From assembly GCA_903879765.1 (NCBI GenBank), contig CAIRMS010000105.1, forward strand, positions 1 through 5,374: a DNA stretch of 5,374 nt, written 5' to 3'. The notes under the pieces are model-generated. The model searched no databases. It saw only the letters and a program-made list of their open reading frames with translations, and was not told the origin of the DNA. A program made the translations under genes and the position numbers. Source of the DNA: an uncultured Flavobacteriales bacterium (GTDB lineage Bacteria > Bacteroidota > Bacteroidia > Flavobacteriales_D > Crocinitomicaceae). Positions 1 through 5,374 of this stretch are shown piece by piece; position 1 is the stretch's first letter, and every line of letters begins with the position of its first letter.

Positions 1-1131
1 CAACGCGTTGCCAACCGTTTGAAATTAAAACAACACAAAACACAATTATCCTACAATCTTTCTGCCTTAAAACACAACCTGAATCAATACAAGAATAGCC
101 TACTTCCTGAAACGAAAATGTTGGCAATGGTCAAGGCCCAATCCTACGGTGCAGGTTTAACAACGATTGCTCAGTTTTTGGAGAAACAGGGCATTCATTA
201 TTTTGGAGTGGCTTATTCTGACGAAGGTAAAGAACTGCGAAAATCAGGGATTAAAACACCCATTATGGTCATGAACGCGGAGGAAGAGGGAATGGAAACC
301 TGCGTGAAATATGACCTGGAACCAGCCATTTACGATTTTAATCAACTCGACGAGTTAATCAAAGTATTAATTGCACAAGAAAAAACGGCGTTCCCAATTC
401 ACATCAAACTAGATACGGGCATGAAACGACTTGGATTTTATTCAGACGAGGTTCAACAGTTAATCGAAGTGTTGGCGGCCCAACCTGAAGTGAGGGTCAA
501 AAGTGTGTATAGTCATTTGGCTGAGGCAGAAGATCAGAAGTCCACATTCACAGCTCATCAAATTGCGCAATTCGAAGAAAGTTGCAAGCAGTTTGAGTCT
601 TATTTGTCCTATCCGTTTCTTCGACATATAATAAACTCAGAAGGAATCGCTCACTATCCCAACGCGCAATTTGACATGGTTCGCATCGGTATTGGATTGT
701 TTGGATTAAGCTCAAATCGTTCTTTTGAACAACGCTTGAAACCAGTCATTGAATGGACGAGTAGTATCTCGCAAGTGAAAATAATACGTCCAGGAGAAAG
801 TGTAGGTTATGGACGCTCCTTTGTCGCCGAAAAGGAGATGCGCATTGCGATTATTCCCATTGGATACGCGGATGGATTCAAAAGAAGCCTAAGTAATGGC
901 CTAGGGGCGGTTTATATTCAAAATCAACGTTGTTCAATTGTTGGACGCGTTTGCATGGACATGATCATGGTTGATTTAGGTGAATTAAAAATAGAAGAGA
1001 ATACAAAAGTGGAAATCATTGGGGCTAATCAAGGGTTAAACGAATTTGCAATGGATTGTCAAACGATTCCATACGAAGTACTTACATCTATTTCATCTCG
1101 CGTTCATCGAAGTTATTTTGAAGAGGAATAA
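1..1131 (+). CDS. alr: Alanine racemase domain, C-terminal part of a probable MurF-Alr fusion (5' partial)
   Basis: This PLP-dependent enzyme interconverts L- and D-alanine in the cytoplasm for peptidoglycan precursors. Residues are numbered from the TTG at 19. The PLP lysine is K39 in AMVKAQSYGAG and the second catalytic base is Y264 in VGYGRS. Also present are K130 and R137 in HIKLDTGMKRLGF (K130 matches the carbamylated lysine of the family), H166, N206-S207, R222, C312-M313-D314 and Y352. The C-terminus is complete (TAA 1129-1131). The frame stays open to base 1, reading QRVANR before the TTG, and the join RVANRLKLKQHKTQLSYNL resembles the linker of Bacteroidota bifunctional MurF-Alr proteins. 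FGVAYSDEG and PIMVMNAEEE also resemble that subgroup. I therefore infer that the MurF half (D-Ala-D-Ala adding ligase) lies upstream and that the TTG is not the true start. The racemase assignment is secure; the fusion is inferred. No terminator follows. Confidence 0.93.
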   Translation, partial: QRVANRLKLKQHKTQLSYNLSALKHNLNQYKNSLLPETKMLAMVKAQSYGAGLTTIAQFLEKQGIHYFGVAYSDEGKELRKSGIKTPIMVMNAEEEGMETCVKYDLEPAIYDFNQLDELIKVLIAQEKTAFPIHIKLDTGMKRLGFYSDEVQQLIEVLAAQPEVRVKSVYSHLAEAEDQKSTFTAHQIAQFEESCKQFESYLSYPFLRHIINSEGIAHYPNAQFDMVRIGIGLFGLSSNRSFEQRLKPVIEWTSSISQVKIIRPGESVGYGRSFVAEKEMRIAIIPIGYADGFKRSLSNGLGAVYIQNQRCSIVGRVCMDMIMVDLGELKIEENTKVEIIGANQGLNEFAMDCQTIPYEVLTSISSRVHRSYFEEE

Positions 1132-1143
1132 ATCTTATTTTTG
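1118..1143 (+). promoter_or_regulatory. Candidate Bacteroidota-type promoter for the barrel/HTH pair
   Basis: TATTTTTG at 1136-1143 is an exact match to the -7 box TAnnTTTG. The best -33 candidate is TTG at 1118-1120 in the end of the racemase gene, but the 15-nt spacer is shorter than the usual 17-23. It would give a leader of only about 5-10 nt before the ATG at 1158. AT-rich DNA yields such matches by chance, and read-through from the racemase gene across a 26-nt gap is also possible. Confidence 0.35.
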
Positions 1144-1157
1144 TTAAAATCATTCTT

Positions 1158-2267
1158 ATGAAAAAGATATTATCCTTACTATTTTTTATTTTCGCTTTAG
1201 TCCAGTCGAGTGAATTAGTAGCTCAAGTTACACCTGCGGACACCAATTTATATCGGGTCGTAAAATTTAATAACCAAGAGTATATTGGAAAAATTTTAAG
1301 TGATGATGGGCGCGAAATTCTACTTCAAACGACTTCACTTGGAAAAATATATATTTTGAAGTCTGATATTCAGTCTATAACAAGTGTAAATCGCGAAAGT
1401 GATTTTGTCGGAGATGAATACCGAGGCACCGGAGTTTTTACCACGCGTTATCAATTTAGTACGAATGCTTTTCCGCTGCAAAAACATGAAAACTACGCAC
1501 TTGTAAATTTATATGGACCTGAAGTTCATTTCTCTGTTTCGAGTAATTTTTCAGTAGGAGTCATGGCCACTTGGATTGCGAGTCCGATAGCTTTGGCATT
1601 GAAATATACCATCCCAACGAGAAACGAAAAACTGAACTTCGGTTTTGGAACACTTTTAGGAAGTGCAGGTTATTTAAATCAAGGAAAAGGGTATGGAGGG
1701 CTTCATTGGGCTATGGCAACATACGGTGACCGCAAAAACAATATCACCCTTTCACTCGGATATTCTTATTTAAACATGGGTGAGTATTCTGGAAACAGCA
1801 CCTACCAACCAGGAACGTATCCTGCTATTTTTACTAACGGCTATTGGCAGTTTGAATATCCTCAAAATACGGTTGAAACAACCAAATCACCGACTACTAA
1901 AGCTCCAATTTTGGGAATTGCAGGAATTACATCGGTTGGAAAGAAAGCTAGTTTTGTGATGGATATGATGTTCATGTTTGGCGAAAAAGTGGAAACAGAC
2001 ATGTATCAATCTGTTGATTATAACTACGACCCTCTTAATAACCCATCAAGTATAGTTGTAGGTCCTGTTGTAACTCTACAGCGAATAACAAATTCAATCA
2101 ATTGTTTAATCATGCCTGGAATGAGATTTCAAAAATCAGAAAATGCAGCTTTTCAAATTTCACTAGCCGGAGTTATCGGTTATTCAACAACTCAAGTTTC
2201 TAGCCAGTTGACTTCAAAGCGTTATTCTTTTCCAGTCCCAATGTGCTCATGGTTTTATAAATTTTAA
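1158..2267 (+). CDS. Exported protein: small beta domain plus predicted outer-membrane beta-barrel
   Basis: I do not recognise a named family. Residues 1-23 form a signal peptide: MKK, a hydrophobic stretch at about 4-18, and likely cleavage after VAQ. Residues about 31-76 (LYRVVKFNNQEYIGKI, then DGREILLQT, GKIYILKSDI) form a compact set of short beta strands, suggesting an SH3/LSm-like barrel; this is inferred from pattern only. From about 90 to the end, alternating polar/aromatic strands rich in Gly and Tyr (for example HFSVSSNFSVGVMATW, NITLSLGYSYLNMG, AAFQISLAGVIGYS) suggest an outer-membrane barrel. The last residues WFYKF end in Phe, as many outer-membrane proteins do. The ATG at 1158 is chosen because it begins the signal peptide. 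The gene ends 2 nt before the next start, so the two are probably one operon. Its role is unknown: channel, structural protein and stress-related envelope protein are all possible. Confidence 0.8.
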   Translation: MKKILSLLFFIFALVQSSELVAQVTPADTNLYRVVKFNNQEYIGKILSDDGREILLQTTSLGKIYILKSDIQSITSVNRESDFVGDEYRGTGVFTTRYQFSTNAFPLQKHENYALVNLYGPEVHFSVSSNFSVGVMATWIASPIALALKYTIPTRNEKLNFGFGTLLGSAGYLNQGKGYGGLHWAMATYGDRKNNITLSLGYSYLNMGEYSGNSTYQPGTYPAIFTNGYWQFEYPQNTVETTKSPTTKAPILGIAGITSVGKKASFVMDMMFMFGEKVETDMYQSVDYNYDPLNNPSSIVVGPVVTLQRITNSINCLIMPGMRFQKSENAAFQISLAGVIGYSTTQVSSQLTSKRYSFPVPMCSWFYKF

Positions 2268-2269
2268 GT

Positions 2270-3283
2270 ATGCACCGACTTCAATCTGACCTGTTAAATT
2301 TAGTACGCGTCAAATTAAATGGCGGGGACTCTATGGGATATGTGCTCAGTGATGTATTGCATGTGAGTCAAGATGCTGCCTACCGAAGATTGAGGGGCGA
2401 AACAGCCTTAACCATTTTCGAGGTGCAAAAGATCTGCAAAGCATTTGACATATCTTTCGATGCACTTATTGAGCAAAAAGCCGGCAATGTAGTTTTTGGT
2501 TACACACCCTTAAATGCATACGACTTTAGCCTTGAATCTTACTTGGAAGGGATTCTGGATTCATTCCAACGTCTGAAATCATTGGATGATCCACGAATTA
2601 TTCTAACAATCAATAACGCCCACTTTTTTCAATTAATCAATGTGCCTCAACTTTTGAGATTCCGTTTGTTTTTTTGGGCTAAAACGCATTTGCAGATTCC
2701 GGAATATCAGAATATCCTTTTTAAACACGAGAAAGTTACTGAACGCGCATTTGAATTAGGAATGAAAATCGTTTCGATTTATAATTCGATTCCGTCTGTG
2801 GAGATTTTCGACCCGGAGTTAATGCGTGGATTCATGCGCCAAATTCTTTATTATTACAAGTCGAACCAGTTCGATGATCCCTCCTACGCACTTTTTCTGT
2901 GTGACCGTGCCATCATGTTCTCACAACATTTAAAAGCGCAAGCTGAATGTGGAAAGAAATTTATTTACGGTACGCATCCCCCTGAACAAGGAAACCAATT
3001 TGAAATGTACCTGAATGAAACCATCAACTCGGATGCAGCGTTCTATTATGAAAGCAAAGAGAAGAAAGGTTTGTACGTGACACATAACATCATGAATTAC
3101 CTGCAAACGACAAATCCACAATACGTCTCAGACTCAAAGCAAGTATTGGACAAACAATTGGCGAATTCTAGTTTGATTAGTGTCGTCAATGAAAAAGAAC
3201 GCAACAATTACTTCTTTGAATTCGAAAAGACCATAAACATGTTCCGCAAAAAGATAGAAGCAGATATCGAGTTTAATTCTTAG
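2270..3283 (+). CDS. Helix-turn-helix protein with long uncharacterised helical C-terminal region
   Basis: This is a cytoplasmic protein with no signal peptide or membrane segment. Residues about 20-67 look like a Cro/XRE-type helix-turn-helix: VLSDVLHVS is the positioning helix, QDAAYRRLRGET the recognition helix, followed by LTIFEVQKICKAFDISFDAL, the usual final helices of the fold. MHRLQSDLLNLVRVKL forms an extra helix at the front. Residues about 85-337 are mostly helical with many aromatics (FRLFFWAKTH, RQILYYYKSNQ, RNNYFFEFEKTINMFRKKIE) and match no domain I can name. They may bind a ligand, form dimers or make helical repeats. The ATG at 2270 follows the upstream TAA by 2 nt, so translational coupling is likely. 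The inferred role is a transcription regulator linked to the barrel protein, perhaps acting on its own operon or on the promoter just downstream. DNA binding is predicted, not shown. Confidence 0.8.
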   Translation: MHRLQSDLLNLVRVKLNGGDSMGYVLSDVLHVSQDAAYRRLRGETALTIFEVQKICKAFDISFDALIEQKAGNVVFGYTPLNAYDFSLESYLEGILDSFQRLKSLDDPRIILTINNAHFFQLINVPQLLRFRLFFWAKTHLQIPEYQNILFKHEKVTERAFELGMKIVSIYNSIPSVEIFDPELMRGFMRQILYYYKSNQFDDPSYALFLCDRAIMFSQHLKAQAECGKKFIYGTHPPEQGNQFEMYLNETINSDAAFYYESKEKKGLYVTHNIMNYLQTTNPQYVSDSKQVLDKQLANSSLISVVNEKERNNYFFEFEKTINMFRKKIEADIEFNS

Positions 3284-3298
3284 TTGCGCAAAACGCAA
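3284..3298 (+). repeat. Palindrome TTGCGCAA with an additional CGCAA half-site
   Basis: TTGCGCAA at 3284-3291 is a perfect 8-bp palindrome starting directly after the stop codon of the HTH gene. CGCAA at 3294-3298 gives a second possible pairing with TTGCG (5-bp stem, 5-nt loop). No T-run follows, so it is a poor intrinsic terminator. It overlaps the -33 position of the candidate promoter and could be a protein-binding site, or chance. Confidence 0.3.
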
Positions 3299-3316
3299 AT
3301 GACATTCCTGTCTTTG
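3284..3316 (+). promoter_or_regulatory. Candidate promoter for the CsgG/TolB-like gene
   Basis: TGTCTTTG at 3309-3316 matches the Bacteroidota -7 box TAnnTTTG at all but one fixed position, and continues as TTTGC, a common form of the box. TTG at 3284-3286 lies 22 nt upstream, within the usual 17-23 spacing. Transcription would start near 3320-3324, leaving a leader of about 60-65 nt. A weaker alternative -7 box is AATATTTG at 3352-3359. Confidence 0.4.
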
Positions 3317-3326
3317 CTAAATTCAG

Positions 3327-3344
3327 TTTTCATATTCGTGAAAA
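3327..3344. promoter_or_regulatory. Operator-like inverted repeat TTTTCA-N6-TGAAAA
   Basis: TTTTCA at 3327-3332 and TGAAAA at 3339-3344 are perfect 6-bp inverted arms around a 6-nt spacer, placed just after the predicted transcription start. The symmetry and spacing suit a dimeric helix-turn-helix binding site. As RNA it would be a weak A-U-rich hairpin with no T-run. The protein that binds it, if any, is unknown; the HTH protein encoded immediately upstream is a natural candidate. Confidence 0.3.
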
Positions 3345-3385
3345 ATGCAGAAATATTTGCAGTATAAATTTAAAATTTAAACGAG

Positions 3386-4555
3386 ATGAAAAAAACACTA
3401 TTACTAATAACTGCCTGTCTTATTGGAATGATAAGTCAAGCACAAACGGAAACAATGCCAACTATTGCAGTGGCAAATCCAAATGTAAATGGCTTAACAC
3501 TTAAGCCTGAATCTGTGGCGAAAATGATGCGTTTAGAAACTATCAAGCTAAAAAAGTACAATGTCTACGACGAATTTGACATGGCGGATGTATTGAAAGC
3601 GAAAGAAGAATTCCGAACAAATTGCTACGGTCAAAATTGCTTGATTAAACTTGGGACAGAATTGAAAGTTGATTACATCATGTGCGGAAGCATTGATGGG
3701 TTAGGGAACAAAATTGCTTTAACCATTAAAATTGTCGACGTGAAAAATCAAACATTATACAAGTCTGCTGTAAAAGAATTCGACAACCAAGAAACAGAAA
3801 TCCAACGCATGTTGGAAATTGTGTTGTATGAAATGCATGGCTTTACTGTAGATAAGGTAATTGCTGATCGCTTGACCTTTAAAAACGAGCCAATTACATC
3901 AAATAACATTGGTAAAATCAATAACTCAGGACCAAGAATTGGAGGTGCTGCTTTAGTGGGTTCTTTAAATGAATTTGCAACGCGCCCAACGTCTCAGGGT
4001 GGACTTGATATCGCACCATTTGTATCGATGATTGGGTACCAATTCGAAGGTCAATACGTTGGAACAGAAAACTTTTCTGCATTAGTTGAAGGTATCGTTA
4101 ATGTATCTGGATTAGAGCAAGGTAAATTTTTACCATCGTTTACGTTGATGAATGGATTTCGATTTGGGAAAAATGGATGGGAATTTGCTTTCGGACCAAG
4201 ATTGAGTATTAAGCACACGAGTGAAGGTTTCTTTGATGAGACAGGTGAGTATGGTCAGCAAGGCAGGTATTTTTCACGTAGCGACTGGAACCAATATGCT
4301 ATGTCAACTGGAACTCAATTAGGTCAAAATTATACGTTTGAAGAAAACTTAGATATGAGAGGAAGTTCTAAACTAAGTACAAGTTTTGTCATTGCTTTTG
4401 GTCGCACATTCCGCGCAGGATCCTTGAATGTCCCAGTTAACTTGTTTTATACGTCCCAAAAAGGCGGAGGATTTGCTGGAATAAACGTTGGATTCAATGT
4501 CCAAAAAAGTAAACAACCCATCAATAAACCGGCCCCTCAAAAAGGATACTATTAA
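3386..4555 (+). CDS. Exported protein: CsgG/TolB-N-like domain joined to predicted beta-barrel
   Basis: Residues 1-20 are a signal peptide (MKK, hydrophobic LLLITACLIGMI, cleavage after AQ); no lipobox is evident at the cleavage site. Residues about 25-150 resemble the alpha/beta fold shared by CsgG, the TolB N-domain and related envelope proteins: a first strand TIAVANP, a helix LKPESVAKMMRLETIKL, YNVYDEFDMADVL, a cysteine-containing segment NCYGQNCLIKLGTELKVDYIMCGSI, then strands KIALTIKIVDVKNQTLY and a helix ending near 150. C80 and C85 are spaced for a possible disulfide. Residues about 184-373 contain Gly/aromatic strands (FVSMIGYQFEGQYVG, WEFAFGPRLSIKH, TSFVIAFGRTF, GGFAGINVGFNV) like an outer-membrane barrel, followed by a polar Pro/Lys tail ending GYY. 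The start is set by the signal peptide; the leader has no Shine-Dalgarno, only AT-rich DNA. The gene stands alone between a candidate promoter and a strong terminator. Function is unknown; an envelope assembly or sensing role is a guess. Confidence 0.8.
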   Translation: MKKTLLLITACLIGMISQAQTETMPTIAVANPNVNGLTLKPESVAKMMRLETIKLKKYNVYDEFDMADVLKAKEEFRTNCYGQNCLIKLGTELKVDYIMCGSIDGLGNKIALTIKIVDVKNQTLYKSAVKEFDNQETEIQRMLEIVLYEMHGFTVDKVIADRLTFKNEPITSNNIGKINNSGPRIGGAALVGSLNEFATRPTSQGGLDIAPFVSMIGYQFEGQYVGTENFSALVEGIVNVSGLEQGKFLPSFTLMNGFRFGKNGWEFAFGPRLSIKHTSEGFFDETGEYGQQGRYFSRSDWNQYAMSTGTQLGQNYTFEENLDMRGSSKLSTSFVIAFGRTFRAGSLNVPVNLFYTSQKGGGFAGINVGFNVQKSKQPINKPAPQKGYY

Positions 4556-4558
4556 TGG

Positions 4559-4581
4559 AAGGGGCTTCGGCCCCTTTTTTT
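4559..4581 (+). terminator. Strong intrinsic terminator with UUCG tetraloop
   Basis: AAGGGGC (4559-4565) pairs perfectly with GCCCCTT (4570-4576) around TTCG, giving the extra-stable C(UUCG)G loop. A run of seven T (4575-4581) follows. It starts 4 nt after the stop codon at 4553-4555 and ends the preceding transcription unit. The minus strand has no equivalent T-run after the stem, so it acts in one direction. Confidence 0.93.
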
Positions 4582-4589
4582 ATGCATTG

Positions 4590-4623
4590 TTGGCACTTTG
4601 CGCCTTGGTATTTCGTAAATTTG
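4590..4623 (+). promoter_or_regulatory. Candidate promoter for the cyclase gene
   Basis: TAAATTTG at 4616-4623 matches the -7 box TAnnTTTG exactly. TTG at 4590-4592 is 23 nt upstream, at the edge of the accepted spacing; TTTG at 4597-4600 is an alternative with 15 nt. The position, between a strong terminator and the cyclase ATG at 4660, means a promoter is needed here. Start of transcription would be near 4628-4631, a leader of about 30 nt. Confidence 0.5.
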
Positions 4624-4659
4624 TTTATTAAAAATTGTACCCCTTGAGCAATAATTTGA

Positions 4660-5374
4660 ATGATTGAGTTAACACGAGAAATACATTTTTGGCAAACCTG
4701 GTGGTTCTGGGTGTTAACAAGCGTTATATTATTTTTCGCTGTATTTATATTTATTCGAAGTAGAATTGAACGGTCTCGCAGAAATCAAGTAAGATTAGAG
4801 GTAAAGATTGCGGAAAGAACCAGGGAAATACGTCTCCAAAAGACAAAAATCGAAGAACAAAACCGCTTAATCGAAGAAGAAAAAAACAAAGTACTTCAAC
4901 AACAGGTTTTGCTTCAAACGGAAAAAGACCGTACGGAACAATGGCTCAATAATACCTTGCCTTCAGAGGTTGTCATTGAATTAAAACGTTCAGGAAAAGT
5001 AAAAGCGCAAGGATTCCAACAAGTATCCGTAATGTTTACAGATGTGGTCGGATTCACGCGAATTTCAGACACCATGCAGCCAAGTCGAATCGTTTCCAAA
5101 CTAGATATTCTATTTCAGAAGTTTGATGAAATCATTCAAGCAAACAATTTAGAGAAAATTAAAACAATTGGAGATGCCTACATGTGCGCTGGGGGCGTTC
5201 CAATTGAAAACTCAACCAATCCCATAGATGCGTGTACTGCTGCGCTACAGATCCAAGCGTTTATGGATAAATTGAAGTATGAAGCCATTGCAGATCACGA
5301 AGATTTTTGGGAGATAAGACTTGGGATAAATACCGGACCTGTTATTGCTGGAATCATCGGGAATATTCGATTAG
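4660..5374 (+). CDS. Membrane-anchored class III adenylate/guanylate cyclase (3' partial)
   Basis: The frame runs from ATG 4660 to the window end without a stop (238 residues). Residues about 11-32 (WQTWWFWVLTSVILFFAVFI) are one transmembrane helix followed by Arg-rich positive charge. Residues about 36-95 are a charged Glu/Lys/Gln coiled coil including the common AERTREI motif. LNNTLPSEVVIELK (96-109) leads into the catalytic domain. D128 in MFTDVVGFT and D172 in KTIGDAYM are the two metal-binding aspartates. K168, before TIGD, is the residue that selects adenine in adenylate cyclases, where guanylate cyclases have Glu. The window stops after GINTGPVIAGIIG, before the second substrate residue and the transition-state Asn/Arg, so activity and specificity cannot be settled. 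The product would be a cyclic nucleotide, probably cAMP, made on the cytoplasmic side. TGA at 4657-4659 directly precedes the ATG in frame, so no sensor domain is attached. Confidence 0.9.
   Translation, partial: MIELTREIHFWQTWWFWVLTSVILFFAVFIFIRSRIERSRRNQVRLEVKIAERTREIRLQKTKIEEQNRLIEEEKNKVLQQQVLLQTEKDRTEQWLNNTLPSEVVIELKRSGKVKAQGFQQVSVMFTDVVGFTRISDTMQPSRIVSKLDILFQKFDEIIQANNLEKIKTIGDAYMCAGGVPIENSTNPIDACTAALQIQAFMDKLKYEAIADHEDFWEIRLGINTGPVIAGIIGNIRL

Noticed and set aside
19..21. TTG as the true start of the alanine racemase
   Set aside because: The frame is open upstream, no leader signal is visible in the 18 nt before it, and the preceding residues fit a fusion linker.
2930..3121. 63-codon open frame on the minus strand
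   Set aside because: It lies wholly inside the HTH gene, has no recognisable domain and no promoter or leader; it is a shadow of the sense coding sequence.
3284..3298. Terminator after the HTH gene
   Set aside because: The stem is only 5 bp and no T-run follows; it is better described as a palindrome of unknown role.
3346..3379. Riboswitch or structured RNA in the leader of the 3386-4555 gene
   Set aside because: The leader is short and very AT-rich with no stable stems or known riboswitch core; the short repeats are better explained as protein-binding sites or low complexity.
4582..4647. 21-residue open frame (ATG 4582, TGA 4645-4647) between the terminator and the cyclase
   Set aside because: The ATG directly abuts the terminator T-run, and the best promoter candidate for the cyclase lies inside the frame, so it would not be transcribed whole. 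The length is consistent with chance.
4914..5099. 61-codon open frame on the minus strand
   Set aside because: It is antisense to the conserved cyclase coiled coil and metal-binding region and shows no protein-like features of its own.

Overview
The window looks like a chromosomal segment from a Bacteroidota bacterium, most likely in or near the Flavobacteriales. The reasons are AT-rich DNA, starts without Shine-Dalgarno sequences, several matches to the Bacteroidota -7 box TAnnTTTG, an alanine racemase of the type fused to MurF in this phylum, and a cyclase with the WQTWWF-type membrane junction common in Bacteroidota sensor proteins. Placement below phylum is inference. All five genes are on the + strand. 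I see no RNA gene, mobile element or CRISPR array.

Layout. (1) 1-1131: the C-terminal alanine racemase part of a gene that is open at the left edge, probably a MurF-Alr fusion for peptidoglycan precursor synthesis. (2) 1158-2267 and 2270-3283: an exported protein with a small N-terminal beta domain and a predicted outer-membrane barrel, followed 2 nt later by a cytoplasmic protein with an N-terminal helix-turn-helix and a long uncharacterised helical C-terminal part. They are probably co-transcribed and translationally coupled. (3) 3284-3385: a gap holding a palindrome, a candidate promoter, an operator-like dyad and an AT-rich leader. (4) 3386-4555: an exported protein joining a CsgG/TolB-N-like domain to a predicted barrel, closed by a strong intrinsic terminator at 4559-4581. 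(5) 4582-4659: a candidate promoter, then a membrane-anchored class III nucleotide cyclase from 4660 that runs off the right edge. It keeps the membrane junction of larger sensor proteins but has no sensor domain in front.

Functionally, the left part is cell-wall synthesis, the middle is two envelope proteins with a putative DNA-binding partner, and the right is cyclic-nucleotide signalling. No evidence links these into one pathway. The points most worth a second look are the barrel/HTH gene pair, the domain fusion at 3386-4555 and the sensorless cyclase. No clearly new defence or mobile system is visible.
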